Shown: positions 15,291 through 23,783, counted from the first letter of the stretch. The stretch is DNA of 23,983 bases from Ferrimonas sp044433165 (GCA_044433165.1 JAWXTX010000034.1:1-23983); one strand, 5' to 3'. Notes: generated by a model not told the origin, from the letters alone. Numbers and translations are program-made.

Positions 15291-18200
15291 TTAGAAGGTG
15301 TAGCGAATGCCAAGACTGGCTTGCCAGAATGAGGCCTGCTCATAGACACTGCTGTCGGTTGAAGTATCGAGCGTATCTTGGCCATAAGGGGTGAAGTAAG
15401 TGTATTGGCCACTTTCAGGATCATACTCAAAGTCGACCAAGATTTTAGTGCCATAGGATTGATACTTCACTACGCCCCAATCGTCATTGAGTAAATTCAA
15501 AACATTGTCGATATTAACGTACAGCTCTAAGGTATGGTCTTGATGGAAGGCCGGCAACTCTTGAATGTACTTAAAATCTAAGGTGCTCACCCAAGGTTGA
15601 GTGCCGCTACCTTTAGCACCATAACCGCCTGCGTAACCCGCGAGCCCAGCGGCTTCTGCGGCTTCCATAAATAACTCATAAGTGAGATCGCCACCGTAAT
15701 TGACGGTAGGGTCATCAGCACCCGTTGGGATATAAGGCAGGTAGTAATCGGAATCATCAAAACTGCTTTGATCGCCCAGTTCGGTATCACGATATGAGCC
15801 TAAAGAGTAGGTCACTGGTCGACCAGAGCGGCGTTCCCAGAATAAGTTAAAGCTGGAATTGTAGCCATCAATCAGTTCCACATCATAGCCTAAGCTTAGT
15901 ACCCAGCGATGCTCGACTTCATAAGCTGCGGTGCCTAAGGTCGCGGCATTACGATCTAGGCCAACAAAGGCATATTGGTAATTTGATGTAGCTTGGCTTG
16001 AGGTGCCGGGGGTGCCTTCTTCTACATTGCTGTTGGTATAACTGGTGTAGAAACTGACCCCGCTGTGCCAGTTTTTACTGGCGCTGAGGCTAAAATTGCG
16101 GCTAAAACCACCATCATCGCTGTTGGTCATCATAATGTCGTAACGATCGGTGCTGGCACCAGTCAGTTGATCCACTGGCGCGTAGATCACGCGTCCACCG
16201 GCAGTGGTGCCAACTTGCTCACGGGCTAAGTCAACCCACAGGGCGCTGTCTTGTTGGTCTAGGTATAAATATTCCGCGCTTAGAAACCAGTTATCGCCCA
16301 AAAGAGGTAAATCCGCTAAGTAATCAACGGCCACGTTATAGCGCCATGAGGAGGGCAGTTTAAAGTTGGGATCTAGTGCGTTCACGTTACCGTCACCGGC
16401 AGTCATGGCACTTAATACACCATCTGGAATGGTAAAGGGATCGGTGTTTTCTAAATACTCATCGGTATTTAATGCGGTAACGTTGGTAACCCCATCGTTG
16501 GAAAAACTATTGGCAAGCCATACATTGGGCTGGCCACCCGAAAAGCGTCCTGCACTGGCTCGAAGCGTGGTGTTGTCGCTGAGCTGCCAAGTTAACCCTA
16601 AGCGTGGTAGTAAAATGTCTAAACCATCGGTAGTACTGGTATTGGCAAAGCCATAACGGTCAAAAAAGTTTTGGTTAAAGGCGGGAGTCTCGCCGCTGCT
16701 GAGCCATTCGTAGCGTAGGCCAGCTACAAGGGTCAGATCTGGGGTGATGGCCCAATTATCTTCCAGAAATAGCCCGTGGGTTTGAGTATCTAATGTTGCT
16801 GCAGCATCACTGGGGTTATTGGTGTAAGCGTTGCTATAGCTAAAATCCGATGCGTTACCATAGGCAAAATCTTCCAGAGAGTCGAACTCCCAAACGCCTA
16901 ATGAGTCGCGCACAAACAAGTTATATGTATCAAGCTGATTAAATTGGTAGCCAAAGTTGATTTGATGGTCGCCAAGCAAGTAGCTGCCTAAAAAATTAAC
17001 CTCTAAATTTTGATTATCCAGTTCATTGGCGTGTCGATATTGCTCGGTGCCTAAATAGACTTCGCCCCCTTCAACTTGCACCATAATTTGCCCCATGCCG
17101 GTTGGGGTAACTGGGGTAACGGTTGATAAGGCATCTTTGTAAGCGACGCGCAGCTCGGTTGATAAATTATTGCCCCAAAAAGCAAACCATTCAGCGGCAA
17201 AATTGTTAATGGTTTCTTCTTTGGTGTACCAGTAGCTAGAAAGGTTTACTTCATCGGCGCTGCTGCTGTTGTTACGGGTGCTGTCTGATTTGGCGTATTG
17301 GTAACGAAAGTTAATGCGGTGATCGGCATTGATGTTCCAATCAATTTTGGCGAGCATTTGCTCGTTATTGTCTTCTAAGTTGCCGTTGGCCGTACCCGGA
17401 TTGATGCCGTAAGTGGTTTCGGTTATTTGGATCAGCTCATCAATGGTTGCTTGGCTAATGCCATCGGCTTGAGGAACCCATTGCTGTTGACTTGGTGATT
17501 GGAATTTTTCATAACTGCCAAAGAAAAATAGGGTGTCCTTAATCAAAGGAAAACCCAGCCGCCCTCCAAAGGTCGTTTCTTCAAATTCATTTTCGTAATC
17601 GCCATATCCGCTGATGGTGCCACTGTTGGCTAAAGAATCATCACTGAATTCGTAAAAAATGCTGCCTTCAAATTCGTTGGTACCAGAACGAGTAACCGCA
17701 TTTAACTGGCCGCCCTTGAAGCCATTGTAGCGGGCAGAGGTTGGCGCAATATTGACGGCTAATTGCTCGATAGACTCCAAGGAAATGGGGCTGCGTTGGG
17801 TTGGGTATCCATTGTCGTTTAAGCCAAAATCGTCATTTTGACCAATGCCATCGACAATCAATTGATTTGAGCGAGGTGTCATCCCTGCGATAGAGAGGCT
17901 ACCAGCATCATCATTGTTTAATGTGGTGTATGGGTTTAAGCGAGCGATCTCTTTCAAGTCACGCTTAAGGGCTGGAGCCTTGGCCAAGGCTTGTTCGCCA
18001 TATTCGGTGTTGCTCCCACCAGTGGCCAAGGGCACATTGCTGCCAATAACGGCAATGCGTTCAATTTGTTCGTTTAAGGGCTCCAGCTGGCTATCGAGTA
18101 AGAACGCTTGCCCTAACTGTAAATACAACTCTTGATGACGGGTATCGGCAAAAGCATCCGATTCGACGGCCACACTATAAGGGCCACCGACTCGTAACCC

Positions 18201-18428
18201 TCGAGCAAAGAAGCTGCCATTTTCATTTACTTGCACCTTGGTTACGGTACCAGACGGTTGGTGAGTGATCTCAATGGTCGCATCAGTAACTGCTTGACCG
18301 TTGGGGCCAACAATGGTGCCTCGCATCGCAGAAGTTGTGTCGCTGGCAAGAGCGGGAGCGGTAACACCCAAGGCAATTGCTAACGTCGATGCCAATACAC
18401 TTGGGGTGAGAGTAGTACGCTTTATCAT
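15291..18428 (-). CDS. Oar-like TonB-dependent outer-membrane receptor with carboxypeptidase-regulatory domain
   Basis: 1045 residues. A Sec signal peptide (MIKRTTLTP then a hydrophobic core) ends at ALA, residues 26-28. Residues about 30-115 form a carboxypeptidase-regulatory-like beta sandwich (MRGTIVGPNGQAVTDATIEI ... VNENGSFFARGLRVGGPYSV). A TonB-box-like IERIAVIGS precedes the plug domain (about 120-240, with RDLKEIARLNPY, GMTPRSNQLIVDGIGQND and GGQLNAVTRSGTNEFEGSI). The rest is a large beta barrel ending in the aromatic ASLGIRYTF that barrel assembly recognises. Oar/SusC-like receptors import bulky substrates; this ligand cannot be told. The ATG complementary to 18426-18428 has AGGG upstream; an in-frame TTG two codons earlier is less likely. 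No SusD-type partner is next to it. A secreted EEP-family enzyme is divergent from it. Confidence 0.92.
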   Translation of the reverse strand: MIKRTTLTPSVLASTLAIALGVTAPALASDTTSAMRGTIVGPNGQAVTDATIEITHQPSGTVTKVQVNENGSFFARGLRVGGPYSVAVESDAFADTRHQELYLQLGQAFLLDSQLEPLNEQIERIAVIGSNVPLATGGSNTEYGEQALAKAPALKRDLKEIARLNPYTTLNNDDAGSLSIAGMTPRSNQLIVDGIGQNDDFGLNDNGYPTQRSPISLESIEQLAVNIAPTSARYNGFKGGQLNAVTRSGTNEFEGSIFYEFSDDSLANSGTISGYGDYENEFEETTFGGRLGFPLIKDTLFFFGSYEKFQSPSQQQWVPQADGISQATIDELIQITETTYGINPGTANGNLEDNNEQMLAKIDWNINADHRINFRYQYAKSDSTRNNSSSADEVNLSSYWYTKEETINNFAAEWFAFWGNNLSTELRVAYKDALSTVTPVTPTGMGQIMVQVEGGEVYLGTEQYRHANELDNQNLEVNFLGSYLLGDHQINFGYQFNQLDTYNLFVRDSLGVWEFDSLEDFAYGNASDFSYSNAYTNNPSDAAATLDTQTHGLFLEDNWAITPDLTLVAGLRYEWLSSGETPAFNQNFFDRYGFANTSTTDGLDILLPRLGLTWQLSDNTTLRASAGRFSGGQPNVWLANSFSNDGVTNVTALNTDEYLENTDPFTIPDGVLSAMTAGDGNVNALDPNFKLPSSWRYNVAVDYLADLPLLGDNWFLSAEYLYLDQQDSALWVDLAREQVGTTAGGRVIYAPVDQLTGASTDRYDIMMTNSDDGGFSRNFSLSASKNWHSGVSFYTSYTNSNVEEGTPGTSSQATSNYQYAFVGLDRNAATLGTAAYEVEHRWVLSLGYDVELIDGYNSSFNLFWERRSGRPVTYSLGSYRDTELGDQSSFDDSDYYLPYIPTGADDPTVNYGGDLTYELFMEAAEAAGLAGYAGGYGAKGSGTQPWVSTLDFKYIQELPAFHQDHTLELYVNIDNVLNLLNDDWGVVKYQSYGTKILVDFEYDPESGQYTYFTPYGQDTLDTSTDSSVYEQASFWQASLGIRYTF

Positions 18429-18948
18429 GATCAATCCCTATGAATTACTTAATGACAAGGTGTGGCCAGTAGCCGGCCCTTAAGTGCGCCATATTGAAAC
18501 TCATTTGTTGTGACAATGTTACCTGTGCGGGGTTGTTTTGAGCTTTATTCATGGCGCTTTTTTCATACCAATGGATGAGTGCGATAAAAAAGGCTTTGAG
18601 GCAGGATAAAAACAGAATGATCTAATGAAAATTACGCTAAAAATTAAGGAATTAACGGCTGTTTAGGTTCCCGCCAAAAGCGTAACTAAATGTTTTTTGT
18701 GTGGTGTCAGTGCCGTTAATGACGGGAAAAAGTGGCGATGGCTGGAAAATATTGTACTGGCAAATAAGGAGGTTGCAGTTAGATGGCTAGCGCACTAGCA
18801 TGCGCTTGAATCGAATTCACAGACTTTTTTCTTTCAAATCGATACACCGATGCGCTCGTAATACCGTCGAGCACTGTGCTGTGTGTCTTGTTGAAGATAC
18901 CACTACAGCGGTGAAGCGTTTTGAGCCTGCTTTTTGGAGAGCTGCTGC
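18429..18948. other. Divergent region between the receptor and EEP genes
   Basis: About 520 bp with no supported gene. It holds a 9-bp inverted repeat with a wide gap (ATTAACGGC at 18651-18659 and GCCGTTAAT at 18712-18720) and a compact one (AGCGCA-N6-TGCGCT, 18789-18806). Both could be regulatory or chance. No clear promoter is visible for either gene. Confidence 0.5.
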
Positions 18949-20142
18949 ATGCGCGGTTACTTTTATTTGCTATTAATGGGGGCGATACTCGCCCTTGGAA
19001 TGATTTCCATGCCTAAAGCCAATTCCGCTCAGACCCTTCGTTTTGCGACGTTTAATGTCAGCATGGAGGCGAGTAATTATCAATTAAGCCGAGAGCAGCC
19101 TTTAAACCCGAATGCGCTTTTTGAATACTTAAAAAATGGTGATCACCCGCAAATTCGTAATATCGCTGAAATCATTCAGCGCGTACGTCCTGATGTTATT
19201 TTGCTCAATGAGTTTGATTTTCACCCCGATCCTGCAGTTGGGGCTGGGGCTTTTTTAAAGCGTTATCTCGCAGTGCCGCAGCAAGGGGCAGCGGCCATTG
19301 AATACCCGTATTTTTATGCGGCACCGGTGAATACTGGCGTACCAAGCCCATGGGATATTGATGGTGATGGCATTGCCAGTGGTACCGGAGCCGATGCGTA
19401 CGGTTTTGGTTTCTACCCTGGCCAATATGGCATGTTACTGCTGAGTCGTTACCCGATTAACATTGAAAAAATTCGTACTTTTCAGCACTTTTTATGGTCG
19501 GCTATGCCAGAGCCTCAAACCATTCGTCATCCAGACGGCCGTCCGTTTTATGATCAAGATACATGGCAAGGGCTGCGTTTAAGCTCTAAATCCCATTGGG
19601 ATGTGCCGATTATGGTTGGTGATACTGAAGTTCATATATTAGCCGCCCACCCAACGCCACCGGTTTTTGACGGCGAAGAAGATCGTAATGGTGCGCGTAA
19701 TTATGATGAAATTCGACTGTGGGCGGACTACATCAGCGCTGAAAAAGCCGATTATTTGTACGATGACAAAGGCCAATATGGTGGCCTTGGTGAGCACCCT
19801 TTTGTCATTCTGGGTGATTACAATGCCTCTGCATTTGAGGGTGATAGCCGTACTGGTGCCATTGAGCAGTTGCTTCATCACCCACGTGTGAACCGCAGTA
19901 TTATTGGTCGCAGTGTCGGTGGGCAGCAACATTCACCAGAGCATGCTAATAGCGCAAACCACACCGCAGAATGGCGTGCTCAAGTGGATTACGTTTTGCC
20001 TTCTGTTACAGGGTTAATACCGGTGGCTGGCGGCGTTTTTTGGCCTGCAAAAAATGAGGATTTATACCGTTTAGTAGCAGAGCGGGGCGTTTCATCGGAT
20101 CACCGCCTAGTTTGGCTTGATGTGCAGTTAGGACAACCATAA
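18949..20142 (+). CDS. Secreted endonuclease/exonuclease/phosphatase family protein
   Basis: 397 residues from the ATG at 18949, which has GGAGAG about 8 nt upstream; an in-frame TTG at 18934 would add five residues. A signal peptide (MRGYFYLLLMGAILALGMIS ... PKANSA) precedes the fold at about residue 28. EEP landmarks are in order: FATFNVSMEASN, ILLNEFDFHPD with the metal-binding glutamate, LAAHPTPPVFDGEEDRNGARNYDEIRLW, FVILGDYNASAFEGDS, AQVDYVLPS and a C-terminal SSDHRLVWLDV with the catalytic histidine. The set of active residues is complete, so it should be a metal-dependent phosphodiesterase or phosphatase outside the cytoplasm. The substrate (DNA, phospholipid, phosphate ester) cannot be told. 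It is convergent with the YpfJ-like gene after 3 bp, and no terminator lies between. Confidence 0.87.
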   Translation: MRGYFYLLLMGAILALGMISMPKANSAQTLRFATFNVSMEASNYQLSREQPLNPNALFEYLKNGDHPQIRNIAEIIQRVRPDVILLNEFDFHPDPAVGAGAFLKRYLAVPQQGAAAIEYPYFYAAPVNTGVPSPWDIDGDGIASGTGADAYGFGFYPGQYGMLLLSRYPINIEKIRTFQHFLWSAMPEPQTIRHPDGRPFYDQDTWQGLRLSSKSHWDVPIMVGDTEVHILAAHPTPPVFDGEEDRNGARNYDEIRLWADYISAEKADYLYDDKGQYGGLGEHPFVILGDYNASAFEGDSRTGAIEQLLHHPRVNRSIIGRSVGGQQHSPEHANSANHTAEWRAQVDYVLPSVTGLIPVAGGVFWPAKNEDLYRLVAERGVSSDHRLVWLDVQLGQP

Positions 20143-20145
20143 CTG

Positions 20146-20964
20146 TTAGAGTGCGGGTTTTAATAGCCGCTCAATGGTGGCTTGATTGAGCGGCAATTCA
20201 TTTTCGGCTGGCGTTTGGGGTGGGGGATTATCCTGCTGTGTGGATTGATGGAATGGATTACAGAGGCTGAGTTTGCCAAAACGAAATCCGCGTTCAAACC
20301 AATATTGTCGCAATGCGGGAGTTGCATGCTGGTATTGTTCGCCAATAATGGCCATTTTAGTGGGTTGCAATGCTTGCATACTGCTGGCTAAACGCAGCCC
20401 AGTTTTGAGCTTTTTAGGGTTAATTAGGCCATTAATGTCTGCATAATAGCCCCATACCCCAGCCAAACAATCGGCCTGTAATTCCAGTAACGTTGCCAGC
20501 TTTTGCGCTTGTGGGTGCTTTTGCTGAAGCGTTTTTACTTGAGTTTGGATCCCCAATAGCCGTTGTAAATGGTGAGCGACTTGGTGAGCCAATAAATAGG
20601 CAATGGCGAAGGTGCCAGCCTCAGAAAAACGCCATAACTGTTGGAGTTGGCGATTATCCAAATAAATGGATTGCGCCACTGGACAATAAAAAAAACCTTT
20701 TGTTAATGGCCCGCAGGGCGTTGGTACTGCCTCGTCGTAGCGAATGATGTGTGGTAATGGGTACTCATTGGGAAGGGCTTGTTGCCATAACGCTTGGTTA
20801 CTGGCAATTAATTGCGGTAAATCCGCTAAAGCACCATGTTGCTGATGCAGATAATGGCTGTATCGCCAAGCTATATGAAGAGCCACCAAGCATGAAGCCA
20901 TCATTAGCAACAATACTCGTTGATGGTGGTTGAGCAGGGGTAAGCGGCGAGCCAATCCGATCAC
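20146..20964 (-). CDS. YpfJ-like neutral zinc metallopeptidase homologue with HQxxH in place of HExxH
   Basis: 272 residues. One membrane segment (about 17-35) anchors it, with the rest predicted periplasmic. The region 70-240 follows the YpfJ / putative neutral zinc metallopeptidase family: TPCGPLTKGFFYCP, SIYLDNRQL, AIAYLLAHQVAHHLQRLLGI, LELQADCLAGVWGYYAD, and a late FERGFRFGKLSLCNPF. In family members the third of these reads VIAHEVGHHVQ; here the motif is H127-Q128-V-A-H131, so both zinc histidines and the third ligand E161 remain but the catalytic glutamate is Gln (codon CAA instead of GAA). The N-terminal glycine-rich part of E. coli YpfJ is missing. The start is a GTG at 20964 with a poor ribosome-binding site, so it is uncertain. 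It may be a catalytically dead paralogue. Confidence 0.85.
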   Translation of the reverse strand: MIGLARRLPLLNHHQRVLLLMMASCLVALHIAWRYSHYLHQQHGALADLPQLIASNQALWQQALPNEYPLPHIIRYDEAVPTPCGPLTKGFFYCPVAQSIYLDNRQLQQLWRFSEAGTFAIAYLLAHQVAHHLQRLLGIQTQVKTLQQKHPQAQKLATLLELQADCLAGVWGYYADINGLINPKKLKTGLRLASSMQALQPTKMAIIGEQYQHATPALRQYWFERGFRFGKLSLCNPFHQSTQQDNPPPQTPAENELPLNQATIERLLKPAL

Positions 20965-21166
20965 CAGTAAAGTAATAGAATGTATTACTTAAGCCTACTT
21001 CTGCATTTTTGCCTCTGCCAGATTATTTTCCGGCTAATTCAGTACGCGCTCTGATGCAACGTTACTTCGGACGTAAGGCAGAAGATAACAGCCGATGTTA
21101 ACGTTGAATCACAAAACAGCTTGAAAGCGCATAATGGGTTAGCGTGCTCTTTGTTATAAACACTAT

Positions 21167-21188
21167 ATTGAGTGCCAAATAACTCAAT
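21167..21188. promoter_or_regulatory. Palindrome upstream of the HD-domain gene
   Basis: ATTGAGT (21167-21173) and ACTCAAT (21182-21188) are perfect inverted repeats with an 8-nt spacer, ending just before the AGGAG ribosome-binding site. It could be an operator or an mRNA hairpin near the start of the message. Confidence 0.4.
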
Positions 21189-21201
21189 CAGGAGCCGGCC
21201 A

Positions 21202-21789
21202 ATGCTTGTTGCACAGATAACCTTTTTGCTTGAAATTGATAAATTAAAAACCATTAAGCGCAAAACCATGGTGGCTTGCGATAACAATCGTCAAGAGAAC
21301 AGCGCAGAGCACAGCTGGCATGTTGCTTTAATGGCGCAAACGCTACAGCAATATGCCGATCCTCAAGTGGATATCATGCGCGCCACCATTATGTTGTTAC
21401 TGCATGATCTGGTTGAAATTGATGCTGGTGATACTTTTGCGTTTGATCAACACGTCGATATGCAAGTGCAATCGGCAGAGGAGTTGATTGCGGCTAAGCG
21501 CTTGTTTGGGCTTTTACCCGCGCCAATGGCGGATGACTTTTTACAGTTATGGCAAGAGTTTGAAGCCGCTGAAACATTGGATGCGCAATTTGCAAAATCC
21601 ATGGATAGATTGTTGCCATTATTGCAAAACATGGCGAACCACGGTGGCACATGGGCACAACATGGCGTGAGTTACCAGCAAGCAGCGGAACGCAATCGTT
21701 ACTTACAAACCTGTGCACCTAAGCTATGGCAATACGCGGAGCAACAATTAGCATTGGCCGTGCAGAAGGGGTGGTTAATACAGCCTTAA
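21202..21789 (+). CDS. HD-domain phosphohydrolase, YfbR/HDDC2-type
   Basis: 195 residues from the ATG at 21202, with AGGAG 7 nt upstream; an in-frame start at 21172 adds ten residues without support. The HD fold carries ENSAEHSWHVALMAQ (metal histidine H37), the LLLHDLVEIDAGDTFA block (H68, D69 and E72) and a late aspartate D135 in KSMDRLLPLLQN. This is the layout of YfbR and of the HDDC2-like proteins, which are metal-dependent nucleoside 5'-monophosphatases; the role is probably nucleotide salvage or housecleaning in the cytoplasm. The exact substrate is unclear, and the HD_3-type match is the strongest statement. The gene stands alone, followed by a hairpin at 21798. Confidence 0.85.
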   Translation: MLVAQITFLLEIDKLKTIKRKTMVACDNNRQENSAEHSWHVALMAQTLQQYADPQVDIMRATIMLLLHDLVEIDAGDTFAFDQHVDMQVQSAEELIAAKRLFGLLPAPMADDFLQLWQEFEAAETLDAQFAKSMDRLLPLLQNMANHGGTWAQHGVSYQQAAERNRYLQTCAPKLWQYAEQQLALAVQKGWLIQP

Positions 21790-21797
21790 TCATTTTT

Positions 21798-21832
21798 ATG
21801 CGGCCAAATGAGTATTGGCTATTTGGCCGCAT
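21798..21832 (+). terminator. Hairpin after the HD-domain gene, probable terminator
   Basis: A perfect 12-bp stem (ATGCGGCCAAAT at 21798-21809, ATTTGGCCGCAT at 21821-21832) with an 11-nt loop, 9 bp after the stop. No T-tract follows (CTCCTCAT), so it may stabilise the 3' end or help Rho rather than act alone. Confidence 0.6.
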
Positions 21833-22244
21833 CTCCTCATCTCACCAAATTGTTGGCTTTTAACATTGTTGTCTGGGTGCTCTGCACTGAAATGTCATTC
21901 CTTCGTACATTGCATGCGCAGGCGAGGATAGCTCACTGTTAATTTTAAATTCATTGTGTCACTTTTGTTTTGTTTTTGTATACACGTTTTATTTTTTTGT
22001 GTGAGCAATGCTTTAACCGGCTGTGCTTGTCGTTGTGTTTCTGTTGCTCTTTCGTTTTTAATTTTACGATCTGCTGTTTTTTATGTGTAAAAGTGGCACT
22101 TTTGTTTTTATTTTCCTTTTTGATTGGTCGAGTTTGTGGATAATGCCTTGTCGAAACTGTCAAATGTTTGTCATTTGTTTGTTCTTTTGACGCACCATGT
22201 TGTTTATCGGTGTACTAGATAAGAATTCCAAGGATAATTAAAAA
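21833..22244. other. T-rich upstream region of the first pilin gene
   Basis: About 410 bp without a supported gene. From about 21950 to 22165 the plus strand is markedly rich in T (many runs of four to seven). A lysine-rich open frame on the minus strand is a by-product of that. The region should hold the pilin promoter; a TGGCAC at 22094-22099 lacks the -12 GC needed for sigma-54. The ribosome-binding site is AAGGA about 10 nt before the ATG at 22245. Confidence 0.55.
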
Positions 22245-22778
22245 ATGAAAAATAAAGGCTTTACGCTAATTGAATTAGTCGTAGTAATCGTGATTCTGGG
22301 TATTTTAGCTGCGGTAGCGGCACCTAAGTTTATCGATTTAAAATCCGATGCTAAGGCAGCGAAGATGCAAGACGTTGCGGCTCAATTACGTACCAGTATG
22401 GATTTATTGCGCGCCAAAGCCATTGTTGAAGGACAACATATTGGCCACGGCACTGTAAACGGCATTGAACTGTATAACGGCTACCCATACGTTACTAACA
22501 GCAATGGGGTGGCCAGCTATTACTTGTTGGCTCAGAAACTGCTTGATAACACAACCATTACCCACAAAGCGAACCTAGATAATGGTACCGGTAAGGATGC
22601 TTATCTGTTCGCTGATGGTTCTCAGGGTGGTGGTAATGGTGGCATATTACGCATCTATTTCCTAGAAGATTACTATGGCTATGGTAGTGTTCAGACTACT
22701 TACCAGTGCCAAGTGGTTTACAATAATTACACCACCGCTGATAAGATAGAAATGAAAGTTCTGACGGACGAGTGTTAA
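22245..22778 (+). CDS. mshA: MSHA-type (type IVa) major pilin, copy 1
   Basis: 177 residues. The prepilin signature MKNKG/FTLIELVVVIVILG gives a five-residue leader cut by PilD-type peptidase after glycine, with the methylated Phe1 and conserved Glu5 of the mature pilin. The hydrophobic helix runs to about residue 28, then APKFIDLKSDAKAAKMQDVAAQL continues the alpha spine. Further features are GQHIGHGT, GNGGILRIYFLED and a C-terminal pair C155/C177 in TYQCQVVYNNY ... LTDEC that can form the usual disulphide. This pattern fits MSHA-family pilins of Vibrio and Shewanella, which act in surface attachment. No assembly genes (mshE, mshG and others) are in view. It has its own terminator, and a second pilin follows. 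Confidence 0.9.
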   Translation: MKNKGFTLIELVVVIVILGILAAVAAPKFIDLKSDAKAAKMQDVAAQLRTSMDLLRAKAIVEGQHIGHGTVNGIELYNGYPYVTNSNGVASYYLLAQKLLDNTTITHKANLDNGTGKDAYLFADGSQGGGNGGILRIYFLEDYYGYGSVQTTYQCQVVYNNYTTADKIEMKVLTDEC

Positions 22779-22816
22779 TACGCAAGCTATATTATTGACG
22801 CTTCGTGTATCAATTT

Positions 22817-22847
22817 AAAAAAGCAGCGCCTTAAGCGCTGCTTTTTT
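22817..22847 (+). terminator. Terminator after the first pilin gene
   Basis: AAAAAAGCAGCGC (22817-22829), loop CTTAA, GCGCTGCTTTTTT (22835-22847): a 13-bp stem with T-tract, 38 bp after the stop. It would make the two pilin genes separate units. Confidence 0.93.
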
Positions 22848-23217
22848 ATTGCACGCTAACCATATTTAACTTGTACAGATCCACTTCACTCAATAAGGCT
22901 TATTTTTATTTTTTTGCTTTAATACCAATCTATTTACCATTCGCGCACTTATTTACAAACAACATCTAGCGGTTGTTGCTGTTAATCACATTACGGTGCA
23001 ATCCATACTTCTTCGGGTGTCAATTTTGTGACGCTCGTCTGTCTTTTGGCTTGTGGTGCCTTAATATTGTGATCAATGACCTTAATTGCTAGTGCTGCGT
23101 TTTTCTTTTTTGCCCGACTTCTCCATACTTCGTTCCTGTCGCTCCCGAGTTCAACTGTTAATTGATTTGCAGTTCGCGGCTTGTTGTAAATGTTGCTCAT
23201 TATAAATGGTAGGAAAA
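22848..23217. other. Region between the two pilin genes
   Basis: About 370 bp between the terminator of copy 1 and the ATG of copy 2. It is pyrimidine-rich on the plus strand, especially 23100-23150, and must hold the promoter of copy 2 if the terminator is effective. A lysine-rich minus-strand frame at 22991-23200 lacks a ribosome-binding site and recognisable similarity. Apart from the T-richness it does not visibly resemble the region upstream of copy 1. Confidence 0.5.
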
Positions 23218-23763
23218 ATGAAAAACAAAGGCTTTACGCTAATTGAATTGGTTGTTGTTATTGTGATTTTAGGCATTTTGGCTGCCGTGGCTGCACCAAA
23301 ATTTATCTCTTTAAAGTCGGATGCTAAAGCAGCAATGCTGGAAGATATGGCAGCCAAAATGCGCACCACTGCGAATATGATGCATGCTCGAGCAGTGCTT
23401 GATGGTCAGCACATCGGTCATGGCACTATTACGCTTAATGGCACTAACATTCCATTGTGGAATGGTTACCCGAAAGTACACACTTCAAACGTAAACACCA
23501 GCTTGCGTGCGACGGCTAACGTATTGCTGGATGATGTAAGAGTTGCTACTTATATCGATGCAACGAATCCAAACAGCACCCCATCTGAGTTTTTTGCTGC
23601 CGGTAGCACTGGCGCAGGGCAAGGCGTATTGCGTATTTTCTTCCATGAAGATTTGCAGCCTGTACAAAATACTCAGAATTCATTCCAGTGTTATGTGGTT
23701 TACACGAACTATGAAAACGATGAGTCGAAGCTGGACATTCGAGCAGTTACTGACGCTTGTTAA
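23218..23763 (+). CDS. mshA: MSHA-type (type IVa) pilin, copy 2
   Basis: 181 residues from the ATG at 23218, chosen because it gives the same MKNKG leader as copy 1; an in-frame ATG at 23206 would make a nine-residue leader (MVGKMKNKG) and cannot be excluded. The first 40 residues are almost identical to copy 1 (FTLIELVVVIVILG, AAPKFISLKSDAKAA). After that the two diverge, while keeping GQHIGHGT, GQGVLRIFFHED and the C-terminal cysteine pair C158/C181 (SFQCYVVYTNY ... VTDAC). It is thus a tandem paralogue with a diversified exposed domain, either an alternative major subunit or a minor pilin. It has its own terminator. Confidence 0.9.
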   Translation: MKNKGFTLIELVVVIVILGILAAVAAPKFISLKSDAKAAMLEDMAAKMRTTANMMHARAVLDGQHIGHGTITLNGTNIPLWNGYPKVHTSNVNTSLRATANVLLDDVRVATYIDATNPNSTPSEFFAAGSTGAGQGVLRIFFHEDLQPVQNTQNSFQCYVVYTNYENDESKLDIRAVTDAC

Positions 23764-23783
23764 ATCATGAAAGCGCGGCATTC

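Noticed and set aside
21058..21106. 8-bp inverted repeat CAACGTTA ... TAACGTTG
   Set aside because: The arms are 33 nt apart and short; no flanking feature supports a site.
22094..22108. Possible sigma-54 promoter (TGGCAC) upstream of the first pilin
   Set aside because: The -24 part fits but the -12 GC is replaced by TT, so the spacing-dependent core is missing.
21951..22163. Lysine-rich minus-strand open frame of 70 codons
   Set aside because: Low-complexity translation produced by the T-rich plus strand; no Shine-Dalgarno and no resemblance to a known small protein.
22991..23200. Minus-strand open frame of 69 codons between the pilin genes
   Set aside because: Lysine-rich, no ribosome-binding site, and its start lies in the leader of the second pilin gene; kept out for lack of support.
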